Source: Thalassospira lucentensis
GTDB taxonomy: Bacteria > Pseudomonadota > Alphaproteobacteria > Rhodospirillales > Thalassospiraceae
Direction: 5' to 3'
Assembly (NCBI RefSeq): GCF_032921865.1
Contig: NZ_CP136684.1
Span: 131,501 to 195,500, forward strand
Length of the DNA: 64,000 nt
The translations under genes and the position numbers were made by a program. The notes beneath the pieces are model-generated. The model was not told the DNA's origin. It saw only the letters and a list, made by a program, of their open reading frames with translations, and ran no database searches. Shown here one piece after another: positions 8,655 to 17,341 of the stretch. Within the stretch, counting starts at the first letter, position 1. Each line of letters begins with the position of its first letter.

Positions 8655-8674
8655 TACGTTCTAAAGGTTTTAAG

Positions 8675-9208
8675 ATGTTGCGTTCTGTCGGTTTTCTTCT
8701 GTTGGCTCTATTCGCCCTGCTGGTATCGCAGGATGTCTATGCGCAACAGCCAGTCTATACTCTTGGTTCCGGCGATAAACTTCGGGTAACCGTATTTGGC
8801 GAAGAAGACCTGTCGGGGGAATTTGAGGTCAGCGGCAATGGCCAGATATCCTTACCGCTGATCGGAGAAGTGGACGCAGGCGGCAAAAACCTGCGTGCGC
8901 TTGCCGATGTGATCGAAGATAGGCTTCAGGAAGGCTACCTCAAGGACCCGAAAGTCAGCATTGATGTCCTGAACTATCGCCCCTTCTATATTCTGGGCGA
9001 GGTGAAGGAACCAGGCAGCTATCCCTATGTCAGCGGCATGAGCGTGCTTAACGCGGTCGCTCTGGGGGGCGGCTTCACTTACCGTGCGGACAAGGAAGAC
9101 ATCCTGATTATCCGGGGGGGTGATGAAAGCCGTAAACCGGAAAAAGCCACACCTGAAACCGTGGTTCTGCCGGGCGATATAGTTCGCGTTGAAGAACGGT
9201 TCTTCTGA
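8675..9208 (+). CDS. Wza-type polysaccharide export protein
   Basis: The 177-residue product has a signal peptide (cleavage near DVYAQQ) followed by the polysaccharide biosynthesis/export domain that opens YTLGSGDKLRVTVFGEEDLS, then a SLBB-like segment (FYILGEVKEPGSYPYVSGMS). It is shorter than E. coli Wza and resembles the compact alphaproteobacterial type without the C-terminal membrane helix. It would form the periplasmic/outer-membrane part of the export conduit with the Wzc-type protein. ATG 8675 was chosen over upstream in-frame starts because AAAGG precedes it by seven bases and the signal peptide begins there; the upstream in-frame sequence crosses the leader hairpin and overlaps the previous gene. 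Confidence 0.9.
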   Translation: MLRSVGFLLLALFALLVSQDVYAQQPVYTLGSGDKLRVTVFGEEDLSGEFEVSGNGQISLPLIGEVDAGGKNLRALADVIEDRLQEGYLKDPKVSIDVLNYRPFYILGEVKEPGSYPYVSGMSVLNAVALGGGFTYRADKEDILIIRGGDESRKPEKATPETVVLPGDIVRVEERFF

Positions 9209-9227
9209 TAAAGCGCCCTGATTTCCC

Positions 9228-9255
9228 AAAAAGCCCGGTCGATACCGGGCTTTTT
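9228..9255. terminator. Bidirectional terminator
   Basis: AAAAAGCCCGGT and ACCGGGCTTTTT form a perfect twelve-base stem with a four-base loop. It ends the plus-strand EPS transcript; the stop codon of the convergent phosphatase gene overlaps its right arm by two bases. Confidence 0.93.
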
Positions 9256-10027
9256 ACATGATTGAATATTGTCTTCCCTGCAGCCGAAGGCATGTCAGCC
9301 GGCCACTATAATAGGCTCCCGTATCAATCCCTATGCGGTTTGGCCGAAATTCAGGTTCATCCGTGATCGTATGACCATGCACGATAACCTTTTCGAAACC
9401 GCCGGTATGCGTCAGGAACGGCTCCCGTATCCATCGCAGGTCTTCGGGTATCTGTTTCTCCAAAGAACGATCCGGATTTATGCCCGCATGAACAAAGCAA
9501 TAATCACCAATTGTCACGGCATCCTCAAGCTGCTGCAAAAATACCAGATGCCCGCTCTCTTCCATCCGGGATCGAAGATCCTCGGCGACTTTTGCAAGCT
9601 TCCCGGCTGAAAGCACGCCCGCAGGCATACCAACCCCATAACTCAGCAGCGTCTCTGCCCCCCCATAGGAAAGCCAGGACGTACCTTCTTCCGGATTATC
9701 AAGAAAACGCAGCAGAAACTCTTCGTGATTGCCGATGATTTTTGTCTGTCTGACACCGGCATTGTCCATCTCCCGAATCATATCAATCACTTTGCGGCTT
9801 TCGGGACCACGGTCAATATAATCGCCCAGATAAACAATTCTTTTCGCAATACCGCTATCGACCGGGTCGCGCTGAATTGCAACAAGATAATTCTCGAGAA
9901 GATCCGCCCGTCCATGAATATCGCCGATCGCGTACACGACAATATCATCCGGTATCGATGTTTCTCCCAGAAAGACCGATTGCGACCTTTCGTCGCCCTT
10001 TTTCTTTCTGGCAAACCAGGAAAGCAC
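9254..10027 (-). CDS. Calcineurin-like metallophosphoesterase (PrpE/ApaH-like Ser/Thr phosphatase)
   Basis: The 257-residue protein carries the metallophosphatase motifs in order: GDIHGR (residues ~34-39), GDYIDRGP (~67-74), GNHE (~98-101), a later VHAG and VHGH. These bind the dimetal centre and phosphate. Members dephosphorylate phosphoproteins or cleave dinucleoside polyphosphates; which applies cannot be told. The start is GTG preceded closely by GGGAGGAAAT. It converges with the Wza-type gene across a shared terminator. A link to the nearby tyrosine kinase is possible but this fold is normally a Ser/Thr-type or general phosphatase. Confidence 0.88.
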   Translation of the reverse strand: MLSWFARKKKGDERSQSVFLGETSIPDDIVVYAIGDIHGRADLLENYLVAIQRDPVDSGIAKRIVYLGDYIDRGPESRKVIDMIREMDNAGVRQTKIIGNHEEFLLRFLDNPEEGTSWLSYGGAETLLSYGVGMPAGVLSAGKLAKVAEDLRSRMEESGHLVFLQQLEDAVTIGDYCFVHAGINPDRSLEKQIPEDLRWIREPFLTHTGGFEKVIVHGHTITDEPEFRPNRIGIDTGAYYSGRLTCLRLQGRQYSIM

Positions 10028-10109
10028 TATTTCCTCCCAAAGATTTTGATATCGCCCGACCGGATAAATCAGGCGTCCATATCATGCCACGAACGCCTGA
10101 AAATAAAGC

Positions 10110-10913
10110 CTATCTGCTTTCAACAAGGGTCATGGCGATCCAGACACTGTAAATCTTACCATTCGGCCCTGTGTAAGAAAACTGTCCCCACCCGTCCTGC
10201 TCCTCAAGAAGCTTCAACGGCGTTGCGGACGGCATCTGAAACGCAATCTTGTAATCTGTACCCGGCCCGATACGGGCGTTAACAGTATCAGAAGTACTGT
10301 GCCAGATTTTCACCTCGTCATCGGGAAGGGGAACCGTATTTTCGCCTGCCACGCTTGCGACTTCTGTCACGACGTCTGTATCATTTACATTCTCGGACAC
10401 CGTTTCAGATTCTTGCGGGTCAGTGGATATTTCGGATGCACCGACCTGATCATCGGCAGAAAATCCGGCGGCAACCTGTTCAACGGTTTCAACAGCCTCT
10501 CCCTCTGCCGTTTCGCGTTCGTTCAGGCCTTGCGCATCCCCCGAAATTCGCTCGATCATACGCCCGTTAATGAGCAACTCATCAAGTCGCCAGCAATAAC
10601 TCTGCGGATTATCTTCACAAACATAGGTAACCCGCCCGTAAAATGGTGGCGATACATTTTCCTTGCCCAGCGTACCGCGAAAATCCCACTCGAATTCGCC
10701 AAGCCGGTTGCCGGGTACCAGCATCGTCAAACCATATCCATGCATATCGAGGGTCGGCTTCACGGCTTCGATAATACCGGCATAAATATCAGCAGGACTT
10801 GGAGAAAACCGGCCTTCCTGCTGTTTTTCCAATTCCAGTCGATGCTGATAATAGCCCCATCCCCCTGCCCCCGCGATGGCCAGAAGGATTAAAATGAATA
10901 TCAGTTTTTTCAT
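10110..10913 (-). CDS. Membrane-anchored SH3-domain protein
   Basis: The product has 267 residues from the ATG at 10913 (MKKLIFILILLAIAGAGGWG). It has an N-terminal membrane anchor or uncleaved signal, a globular part with two cysteines (YVCEDNPQSYCW), an acidic low-complexity linker rich in E, T, S and V (about residues 125-195) and a C-terminal bacterial SH3 domain (NARIGPGTDYKIAF... to GWGQFSY). SH3b domains usually bind cell-wall or other peptide ligands in the periplasm. A longer version would start at a TTG at 10940 and is less likely. Function is unknown. Confidence 0.72.
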   Translation of the reverse strand: MKKLIFILILLAIAGAGGWGYYQHRLELEKQQEGRFSPSPADIYAGIIEAVKPTLDMHGYGLTMLVPGNRLGEFEWDFRGTLGKENVSPPFYGRVTYVCEDNPQSYCWRLDELLINGRMIERISGDAQGLNERETAEGEAVETVEQVAAGFSADDQVGASEISTDPQESETVSENVNDTDVVTEVASVAGENTVPLPDDEVKIWHSTSDTVNARIGPGTDYKIAFQMPSATPLKLLEEQDGWGQFSYTGPNGKIYSVWIAMTLVESR

Positions 10914-10984
10914 AAACTTGAACTCAACCCGCGTGCGCAATTAGAACGTCAGTAACATCAAAAGCTTCGTCGAAGCATGCGATG

Positions 10985-11404
10985 CTACTTCGAAAGCTCC
11001 TGCTTGTGCGTTTCATATTTCGGGTGATCCGGGTTCAAAAACGCGACATCATTTTTGATGTCATCAACACTGATGTTTCTGTCCTCGGCAATACGCAAAA
11101 CCCAGTGAATTACCCTCCCGCGGCCTGTCCAGGTTTCTTCCGCGTTCTCGGGGTTACGATATTTCGGTACAACCTGCTGCTTTTCTGCAACTTGACGTTC
11201 CCCTTCTTTGGCAACGCGGCTTTTCGATAATTCGGGATAAAGGTCATAAATAGAAAGGCCTGCATCAAAAAGCTTCTGATCAATCTCTCCGCGCAGATCG
11301 GAAATAAACTGGGATTTACGATTTTCTACTTCTCGTTCCGCGTCTTCCATCAAACGCTTTAATTCGGCATATCCAAGCTTGGAAATATCAATCCCGCTGA
11401 TCAT
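10985..11404 (-). CDS. H-NS family nucleoid-associated protein
   Basis: The 139-residue protein has an N-terminal coiled coil (about residues 10-45) and the C-terminal H-NS DNA-binding core, with YRNPENAEETWTGRGR as the diagnostic segment. The family oligomerises along AT-rich DNA and silences foreign or low-GC genes. ATG 11404 is preferred over an in-frame GTG at 11416 because GGGTGAG lies seven bases upstream of the ATG. It lies about 10 kb from the AT-rich left edge of the window, whose genes would be natural targets, although that is inference. A short palindrome with a weak T run on the minus strand (GCTTCG-T-CGAAGC, 10964-10976) may end its transcript. Confidence 0.9.
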   Translation of the reverse strand: MISGIDISKLGYAELKRLMEDAEREVENRKSQFISDLRGEIDQKLFDAGLSIYDLYPELSKSRVAKEGERQVAEKQQVVPKYRNPENAEETWTGRGRVIHWVLRIAEDRNISVDDIKNDVAFLNPDHPKYETHKQELSK

Positions 11405-11649
11405 AAAATTTCTCACCCGTCAGGTTTTATTGGTCAAAGCAAAATACTCCGACCGTTCAATTTACAATTTATATCGAAATTCAGATAAAACTACAAACAG
11501 CTGACTTATGAAATCCGCGCTAAATCAAAAATATTTCGGGAATCGAACTCTGGGCCGATTATTCATTCCAAACCGAATTGAATAATCCGGCAGCAGCCTG
11601 TTAAAGCCACCACCGGATCATTTTAATCATCAGTCAATTCTGAAAGAAA

Positions 11650-13149
11650 TCACTTCATCGTCGGCATGACGAATTCGGCGCCCTTGCGAATACCCGTCGG
11701 CCAGCGCGAGGTGATGGTTTTAAGGCGGGTATAGAACCGCACCCCTTCCATCCCATGCATGTGATGATCGCCAAACAAGGATGCCTTCCAGCCGCCAAAT
11801 GAATGGAACGCCATCGGAACCGGGATCGGCACATTGATGCCGACCATGCCGGTCTGGGTGCGGTTGGCAAATTCACGCGCCGTATCGCCATCACGGGTAA
11901 AGATCGCGGTACCATTGCCATATTCGTGGCTATCAACAAGATCGGCTGCGGCTTCAAAATCATCGGTCCGCACGATTGACAGGACCGGGCCGAAAATCTC
12001 TTCCTTATAGATCGTCATGTCGGGTGTGACATTGTCAAACAGGGTCCCGCCAACGAAATAGCCGTCTTCATAGCCCTGCAAACGAATGTCGCGGCCATCA
12101 ACAACCAGCTTCGCCCCTTCTTCAACGCCCTTGTTGATATAACCGACAACCTTGTCGCGGTGCTGTGCCGTCACAAGCGGCCCCATTTCGGCGGCCGGAT
12201 CGGTCCCCGGTGCAACGCGAAGTTCGTTAATGCGCGGGACAAGCTTTTCGACCAGCGCATCCGCCGTTGCCTTGCCCACCGGTACTGCAACCGAAATCGC
12301 CATGCAGCGTTCGCCAGCCGATCCATATGCCGCCCCCATCAGGGCATCGACCGCCTGATCCATATCGGCATCGGGCATCACGATCATGTGGTTTTTCGCG
12401 CCCCCCAACGCCTGGCAACGTTTGCCCTGCGCAGTCGCGGTTTCATAGATGTATTTTGCAATCGGGGTCGACCCGACAAAGCTGATTGCGCTGACATCCG
12501 GATCAAACAGAAGCGCATCAACCGCTTCCTTGTCGCCCTGCACAACGTTGAAAACGCCGTCCGGCAAACCGGCTTCGCTCAGCCATTCCGCCAGCAGAAG
12601 CGACGCAGACGGATCACGTTCGGATGGTTTCAGGATGAAACAGTTGCCGCAGGCAAGCGCAACCGGGAACATCCACATCGGCACCATGGCCGGGAAGTTG
12701 AACGGCGTAATACCGGCGACAATACCAAGCGGCTGACGCACCGAATGGCTATCAACCTTGGTACCGACATTCTCGGTGAATTCGCCCTTCAAAAGCTGCG
12801 GCGCGCCGGTGGCAAATTCAACAACCTCGATCCCGCGGGTGACTTCACCCAGTGCATCCGAAAGCACCTTGCCATGCTCGGCGGTAATGGCCGCCGCCAG
12901 TTCTTCCGAACGGCTTTCAAGGATGCCCAGGAATTTATTGAGGATACGGGCACGACGCAGCGGCGTGGTATTGGCCCATTCCGCGGCCACCGACCGTGCA
13001 CTTTCGACAGCATTTCGAACCTCGGCCTTCGATGCAAGATCAACGGTCGCACTCTGCTGACCGGTGGCCGGGTTGAACACGGCCGCTGTCCGGCCGGAAG
13101 TCCCGGCGACACGTTTGCCGTTGATGTAATGGGTGATCTGGCTGGACAT
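11650..13149 (-). CDS. mmsA: CoA-acylating methylmalonate-semialdehyde dehydrogenase
   Basis: The 499-residue enzyme is a full-length aldehyde dehydrogenase of the MmsA/IolA group. It has the substrate-site segment [16 protein letters not shown], the coenzyme-binding [12 protein letters not shown], the catalytic cysteine in GERCMAIS and the family C-terminus with [10 protein letters not shown] and [12 protein letters not shown]. It converts malonate semialdehyde or methylmalonate semialdehyde plus CoA and NAD to acetyl-CoA or propionyl-CoA and CO2. That step serves valine and thymine breakdown and also finishes myo-inositol catabolism. The inositol cluster at 50-61 kb has no iolA of its own, so this gene may supply the step. 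It is divergent from a LysR regulator. Confidence 0.95.
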   Translation of the reverse strand: MSSQITHYINGKRVAGTSGRTAAVFNPATGQQSATVDLASKAEVRNAVESARSVAAEWANTTPLRRARILNKFLGILESRSEELAAAITAEHGKVLSDALGEVTRGIEVVEFATGAPQLLKGEFTENVGTKVDSHSVRQPLGIVAGITPFNFPAMVPMWMFPVALACGNCFILKPSERDPSASLLLAEWLSEAGLPDGVFNVVQGDKEAVDALLFDPDVSAISFVGSTPIAKYIYETATAQGKRCQALGGAKNHMIVMPDADMDQAVDALMGAAYGSAGERCMAISVAVPVGKATADALVEKLVPRINELRVAPGTDPAAEMGPLVTAQHRDKVVGYINKGVEEGAKLVVDGRDIRLQGYEDGYFVGGTLFDNVTPDMTIYKEEIFGPVLSIVRTDDFEAAADLVDSHEYGNGTAIFTRDGDTAREFANRTQTGMVGINVPIPVPMAFHSFGGWKASLFGDHHMHGMEGVRFYTRLKTITSRWPTGIRKGAEFVMPTMK

Positions 13150-13237
13150 TCGGCTTCTCCCGATAATCGTGGTGATCTTTTGTCGCGGATCATAAAAACC
13201 GTCCGCAAAGCAGGTCGATTATGGATATGCATATGGA

Positions 13238-13274
13238 TGCACATCAATTACCATTATTGAAAATTCGATGTGCA
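13238..13274. promoter_or_regulatory. Inverted repeat in the mmsA-lysR intergenic gap
   Basis: TGCACATC (13238-13245) and GATGTGCA (13267-13274) are perfect inverted copies 21 bases apart, just before the LysR start. Spacing of about 29 bases between half-site centres is plausible for a LysR-type dimer-of-dimers site controlling the divergent mmsA gene. No experimental support. Confidence 0.45.
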
Positions 13275-13294
13275 ATTTTTAAAGTCGATAGATC

Positions 13295-14182
13295 ATGGAT
13301 TGGGACCGCATTCGCATCTTTCTGGCCGTCGCACGACAGGGCCAAATCCTTTCGGCCGCCCGTCAGCTTGGCCTGAACCACGCCACGGTCGGTCGGCAAC
13401 TGACCGCGCTTGAACAGGAACTCGGCACCAAACTTGTCGAACGACGCACCACCGGATCGGAACTGACCGAGGCCGGCAAAGCCCTGATGGGTGCTGCCGA
13501 GGCCGCTGAATCAGCCTTCCTTAAAGTCGGCACCGCCTTCCCCAGCCGGGCAGAAGGCATCGCCGGAACCGTGCGTGTTGGCGTGCCCGATGGACTTGGC
13601 AATTACTTCCTTGCACGTGAACTCGCGGGCTTTGCCGCCGGGCATCCCGATCTGGTGATCCAGTTGGTGCCGCTGCCGCGGACCTTTTCCCTGTCCCAAC
13701 GCGAAGCCGACATCGCCATCACCCTTGATCGCCCCAAACAGGGGCGGCTGGTGATCAAAAAACTGACCGACTACACGCTGAGCGTCTATGCATCCCAAAG
13801 CTACATCAAAAACTATGGCGCGATCCGGTCCGAACGCGATCTGACCGACCGGCTGTTTGTCACCCATATCGAAGACCTGATTTACAGCCGCGCCCTTGAT
13901 TACGCGGCACGTCTGGGCAAACTGATGAAACGGCGTTTCGAATGCGGCAGTGTCGTGGCCCAGATGGAAGCGGTGCGCAACGGGCATGGCATTGGCATCC
14001 TGCATGATTACGCCACCCATGATGTCCCCGACCTGATCCGCCTGCTGCCCGATATCCGCTTTACCCGAAATTACTGGATGCTGCTGCATCCCGATACCAA
14101 GGACACCCGCGGGGTCGCCGCGGTCGCCGATCATATCAGCCGGGTGGTACGTACTGCACGCGACCTGTTCATTGCGAACTAG
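13295..14182 (+). CDS. LysR family transcriptional regulator
   Basis: The 295-residue protein has an N-terminal winged helix-turn-helix (residues 1-60, with [20 protein letters not shown]) and a C-terminal LysR substrate-binding domain. Its divergent placement beside mmsA, with an inverted repeat between them, makes mmsA the probable target. The effector is unknown; an intermediate of valine, beta-alanine or inositol breakdown would be logical. It converges with the phosphopantetheinyl transferase gene, 18 bases away. Confidence 0.92.
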   Translation: MDWDRIRIFLAVARQGQILSAARQLGLNHATVGRQLTALEQELGTKLVERRTTGSELTEAGKALMGAAEAAESAFLKVGTAFPSRAEGIAGTVRVGVPDGLGNYFLARELAGFAAGHPDLVIQLVPLPRTFSLSQREADIAITLDRPKQGRLVIKKLTDYTLSVYASQSYIKNYGAIRSERDLTDRLFVTHIEDLIYSRALDYAARLGKLMKRRFECGSVVAQMEAVRNGHGIGILHDYATHDVPDLIRLLPDIRFTRNYWMLLHPDTKDTRGVAAVADHISRVVRTARDLFIAN

Positions 14183-14200
14183 AATCTGCTTCTTGGCGGC

Positions 14201-14737
14201 TCAAACCCGCGCCAGCGCGCCAGAAAACCCATCCATGGTTTCAATCGCGATCAATGTGGCGCGTGCCTGTGCCAACGGGTCGGTTTCGCCCGTCGCCTTG
14301 AAGGCCGCCTCGTAATCGCACCAGCCCTGATAAAAATCCCGGCCATTCGCATCCCCGTCAAACAGCCAGCGTGACAGGGCGTCGATATCACGGCTCGGGT
14401 CGCGATATTCGATATCGATGCCGATCATGGCATCCGGGTCTTTGGCAATCGCCACCGCCACCAGGTCGCGGCTGTGGCTGATGCTCGCACAATGGATCAC
14501 ACCATCGATGATCAGGCCGGGCTGGCCGGAACTTTGCCGCACGGTTTCAAATGCCGCATCCCCCGCAATATCGGGCCACATATACCGACCAAGATCGCCC
14601 AGCATCTGCCACCCGCACATCGAACTTTGGCGGCGCTTTTCCGCGCGATCCCCCTTCAGATCATCGATCCGCTGCCAGCACCATAAAACGCTGCCCTCAA
14701 ACGCGGTATTGACATCGATGATTGCGTTTTTTTTCAT
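14201..14737 (-). CDS. 4'-phosphopantetheinyl transferase superfamily protein
   Basis: From ATG 14737 the product has 178 residues. It shows the Sfp/AcpS-type signatures: SISHSRDLVAVAI, then GIDIE (metal-binding Asp and Glu), then WCDYEAAFKA as a variant of the usual WxxKEA motif. These enzymes transfer phosphopantetheine from CoA to carrier proteins. Its place directly beside, and divergent from, the aryl-polyene operon with its two carrier proteins makes those the likely substrates. The replacement of the usual lysine by tyrosine in the last motif may reflect specialised partners. Longer in-frame starts upstream lack good context. Confidence 0.83.
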   Translation of the reverse strand: MKKNAIIDVNTAFEGSVLWCWQRIDDLKGDRAEKRRQSSMCGWQMLGDLGRYMWPDIAGDAAFETVRQSSGQPGLIIDGVIHCASISHSRDLVAVAIAKDPDAMIGIDIEYRDPSRDIDALSRWLFDGDANGRDFYQGWCDYEAAFKATGETDPLAQARATLIAIETMDGFSGALARV

Positions 14738-14824
14738 ATATCTGGCAAGTTTTGGTTGTGTTGTTGGCGACGGGTTCTTTAAATCAGGGGCGTCTGCCCG
14801 GCTCGGGCAATAAAAAACGCGATA

Positions 14825-14848
14825 ATTGATCCAATGCACCGGATCAAT
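14825..14848. promoter_or_regulatory. Palindrome in the divergent aryl-polyene promoter region
   Basis: ATTGATCC and GGATCAAT are perfect eight-base inverted copies separated by eight bases. They lie 31 bases before the first operon gene and within the 141-base gap shared with the phosphopantetheinyl transferase. This looks like a dimeric regulator site that could control both directions. No regulator gene is present inside the cluster. Confidence 0.45.
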
Positions 14849-14878
14849 CGGATAATATCAACAAAAGGCAGGTTGGAT

Positions 14879-15280
14879 ATGCGCAGTTTGAAATTTGCAG
14901 TCGTCGGTTTGCTGGCACTTGTTGTTGCCGCATGCCGCACCGCCCCGGTCCAGAATGTCAGCAGTCAGCCCTTCCCGGCTGATGCGGCAAAACTCAGCAT
15001 GGCACAGATCGAAGAATGCATCATCAAGGCCGCAGGCGACCGTGAATGGATCGTTCAGCGCAAGGCCGAAGGTGAACTGATCGCGACCTATTCCCCGCGC
15101 GACCATCTTGCCAAGGTCGAAATCGACTTTGATCAGTCCGAATTTTCGATTTCCTACGTCGACAGCACCAATCTGAATTATGATGGCACTTCGATCCATT
15201 ATAATTACAATCGCTGGGTCAATAATCTGAGACAGGATATCCTGCGTGAGGTATCGGCAAAGGCTGCCCTTGCCCAATAA
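14879..15280 (+). CDS. Aryl-polyene cluster lipoprotein
   Basis: The 133-residue product has a signal peptide ending in the lipobox VVAAC at residue 19, so it should be a lipid-anchored periplasmic or outer-membrane protein. The mature part has no catalytic motif I recognise. ATG 14879 has AAAGGCAGG upstream; an earlier in-frame start at 14834 would push the lipobox inward and overlap the palindrome. It is the first gene of the aryl-polyene operon; a small lipoprotein at this position is common in such clusters. A role in transport or cell-surface attachment of the pigment is inferred. Confidence 0.78.
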   Translation: MRSLKFAVVGLLALVVAACRTAPVQNVSSQPFPADAAKLSMAQIEECIIKAAGDREWIVQRKAEGELIATYSPRDHLAKVEIDFDQSEFSISYVDSTNLNYDGTSIHYNYNRWVNNLRQDILREVSAKAALAQ

Positions 15281-15288
15281 GGTTTGAT

Positions 15289-16032
15289 ATGACGCTGCTG
15301 CAGGCCAGAATTTCGCACTGGGCGTTCTGGGAAGACCGCGATGATCATGCGGTCCTGAAATCCGGAACGTCCGGGCACATCGCAGTCCCGATTGACGACA
15401 TGAATAATGCCAATCTGGCGCGCAGCCTCAAACCTGCCTGGCGGCGGCGGCTGGATCTGTATGGCCGCGCCGCCGCCGAGGTGCTCGGCCATACCATCGG
15501 CGATGGTGACAACCCGCATATCGTTTTTGCATCACGCCACGGCAATATTGATCGCACGCTAAAACTCCTCCATCAGGTCGCGACAAACGAAACCCTCTCC
15601 CCCGCCGATTTCAGCATGTCGGTGCATAATGCGCTGGTCGGGGTTGCCTCGATCAACTGGTCGATCACCCAAAGCCACACCGCAATTTCGGCCGGGAATG
15701 ACAGCCTGATCGCAGCACTTACCGAAACATTATGCCAGCTCACCAGCGAGGATGGCCCTGTCATCCTGTGCTATGTCGATCTGCCGCTGCCCGACATCTA
15801 TCAGGATCAGGACCCGGACGATATTTCCGGCACTGCCCTTGCCATCCGCTTTGATCAGCCAACGGCGACAGATGGCAAAATGTTCTGGTTCGATCCAATC
15901 CCCGACCATGATCCCGCCCCGATGCCCCACCGGCAGGCACGTGCGATTGCCGCCTGTCTGGGTGCATCATCCAAAACCGGGTTACACCTGCCAGGAAAGA
16001 CCGGCGGCTGGATAATGCAATCGAATGGCTGA
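15289..16032 (+). CDS. Ketosynthase-like chain-length factor of the aryl-polyene PKS (ApeC type)
   Basis: The 247-residue protein resembles the N-terminal half of beta-ketoacyl synthases (PF13723 type). It has FASRHGNIDRT and MSVHNALVGVASI segments but lacks the active-site cysteine and both histidines, so it should not condense chains by itself. In studied aryl-polyene systems such a protein pairs with a true ketosynthase to form a KS/CLF-like heterodimer. The partner here is probably the ketosynthase at 28115. It starts eight bases after the lipoprotein stop, with AAGG in the gap, and overlaps the acyltransferase gene by eight bases. Confidence 0.87.
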   Translation: MTLLQARISHWAFWEDRDDHAVLKSGTSGHIAVPIDDMNNANLARSLKPAWRRRLDLYGRAAAEVLGHTIGDGDNPHIVFASRHGNIDRTLKLLHQVATNETLSPADFSMSVHNALVGVASINWSITQSHTAISAGNDSLIAALTETLCQLTSEDGPVILCYVDLPLPDIYQDQDPDDISGTALAIRFDQPTATDGKMFWFDPIPDHDPAPMPHRQARAIAACLGASSKTGLHLPGKTGGWIMQSNG

Positions 16033-16852
16033 AAGACAAGGCACGCCGACACGGCCGACAAAAGGCTTTAACTGGTACTGGCGGTTGCTGGCGACCGGCT
16101 TTGCCTTTTCGGCCTTTGGTCTGGGCGGGCTTTTGATGGCCATCACCATCTTTCCCGCCATGATGATCATCCTGCAGGACCGCGCCAAACGCCGCCGCTA
16201 TGCGCAGTTTGTCATCTGCCGCGGTTTTCGCCTTTTCACATGGATGCTTGATGTCACCGGTGTGGCGGTTGCCGAAACCGAAAATATCGAACGCCTGCGA
16301 TCCGCACGTGGGGCGCTGATCATCGCCAATCACCCGACATTGCTTGATGTCGTGATGATCCTGGCCCAGATGGATCGCTGCCAGTGTGTCGTCAAACACG
16401 AACTGTTTCGCAATCCGTTCATGGCCGGTGTGGTACGTGCGGCTGGTTTCATTCGCAATAATGATGACCCGGAAAACCTGATATCGCAGGCGCGCGATCA
16501 TCTGGCAAACGGTGCCTGCATCCTGATTTTCCCCGAAGGAACCCGTACACCCAGCCGCCGCAAACTGGGTCAATTGCAACGCGGGGTAGCGAATATCGCG
16601 ATAGAAACACAAGTCGACTTGATTCCTGTGGTTGTGCACTGTAATCACGATACCCTGAAAAAGGGGGTACCGTGGTATCGCATTCCGCCGTCGAAAATCC
16701 GTTTTCGGCTGGTGGTCGATGCACCGCTATCATTTGGGGACATTGCTGATCCGACATTAAGCCGCGCCAGACAGGCCCGTTTGCTGACCCGGATCATCAA
16801 GGATTATTATCTGGACAGACTGACGCATGACTTCGCTGGAAACAGAACTTAA
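16025..16852 (+). CDS. 1-acylglycerol-3-phosphate-type acyltransferase of the aryl-polyene cluster
   Basis: The 275-residue protein has an N-terminal membrane segment (about residues 20-50) and the PlsC acyltransferase motifs: NHPTLLD (H-x4-D catalytic pair) and FPEGTRT. Such enzymes move an acyl group from a carrier protein or CoA to a hydroxyl on a lipid. In the aryl-polyene pathway it is a candidate for attaching the polyene or a fatty acid to the glycolipid anchor. It is embedded in the operon by overlaps with both neighbours. The exact acceptor is unknown. Confidence 0.88.
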   Translation: MAERQGTPTRPTKGFNWYWRLLATGFAFSAFGLGGLLMAITIFPAMMIILQDRAKRRRYAQFVICRGFRLFTWMLDVTGVAVAETENIERLRSARGALIIANHPTLLDVVMILAQMDRCQCVVKHELFRNPFMAGVVRAAGFIRNNDDPENLISQARDHLANGACILIFPEGTRTPSRRKLGQLQRGVANIAIETQVDLIPVVVHCNHDTLKKGVPWYRIPPSKIRFRLVVDAPLSFGDIADPTLSRARQARLLTRIIKDYYLDRLTHDFAGNRT

Positions 16853-17090
16853 AGCCTTCATTATCGAGACGCTTAATCTCGAAGACATAAGTGTCGAGGA
16901 TATCGACAGCGAAGAAGCCCTGTTTGTCGATGGTCTGGGACTTGATTCCATCGATGCCCTTGAACTTGGCGTTGCGATCCAGAAAAAATACGATGTCCGG
17001 ATTGATGCGAAAAACGAAGATGTCAAAACCCATTTTGCCTCCGTGCGCAATCTGGCGAAATTCATTCAGGCATCGGGCAAGGAGGGGTGA
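16827..17090 (+). CDS. Acyl carrier protein 1 (ApeE type)
   Basis: The 87-residue acidic protein has the phosphopantetheine attachment motif GLDSID, with the serine near residue 37, and the expected four-helix length. The gene overlaps the acyltransferase by 26 bases. It carries the growing chain or starter in the type II polyketide system. It is one of two different carrier proteins in tandem, which is typical of aryl-polyene clusters. Confidence 0.93.
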   Translation: MTSLETELKAFIIETLNLEDISVEDIDSEEALFVDGLGLDSIDALELGVAIQKKYDVRIDAKNEDVKTHFASVRNLAKFIQASGKEG

Positions 17091-17092
17091 TC

Positions 17093-17341
17093 ATGCAAAG
17101 TCGCCAGGACGTTTATCAGCAGCTTCACGATTACCTTGTCGAACTTTTCGAAGTCCCGTCCGAGGATATCACCCCGGACGCCCGCCTGTTCGAAGACCTT
17201 GACCTCGACAGCATCGATGCCGTCGACCTGATCGTCAAATTCCAGGAAATCACCGGCAAGAAAATCCCGGCCATGGAATTCCGGTCTGTCCGCACCGTCG
17301 ATGACGTCGTCGAGAAGATCCATGACCTGGTCTGTTCCTAA
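17093..17341 (+). CDS. Acyl carrier protein 2 (ApeF type)
   Basis: The 82-residue carrier protein has the DLDSIDAVDLI attachment segment with a central serine. ATG 17093 is preferred to an in-frame GTG at 17087 because GGAGGGG lies just upstream at the correct spacing. It begins two bases after the first carrier protein. Two dissimilar carriers probably divide starter and extender duties, but which does which cannot be read from sequence. Confidence 0.93.
   Translation: MQSRQDVYQQLHDYLVELFEVPSEDITPDARLFEDLDLDSIDAVDLIVKFQEITGKKIPAMEFRSVRTVDDVVEKIHDLVCS

Noticed and set aside
8561-8674. Longer N-terminus for the Wza-type protein
   Set aside because: It would bury the signal peptide, overlap the previous gene and translate the hairpin.
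12160-13260. 366-codon plus-strand frame opposite mmsA
   Set aside because: Shadow of a strongly conserved dehydrogenase gene; Arg/His-rich composition typical of antisense frames.
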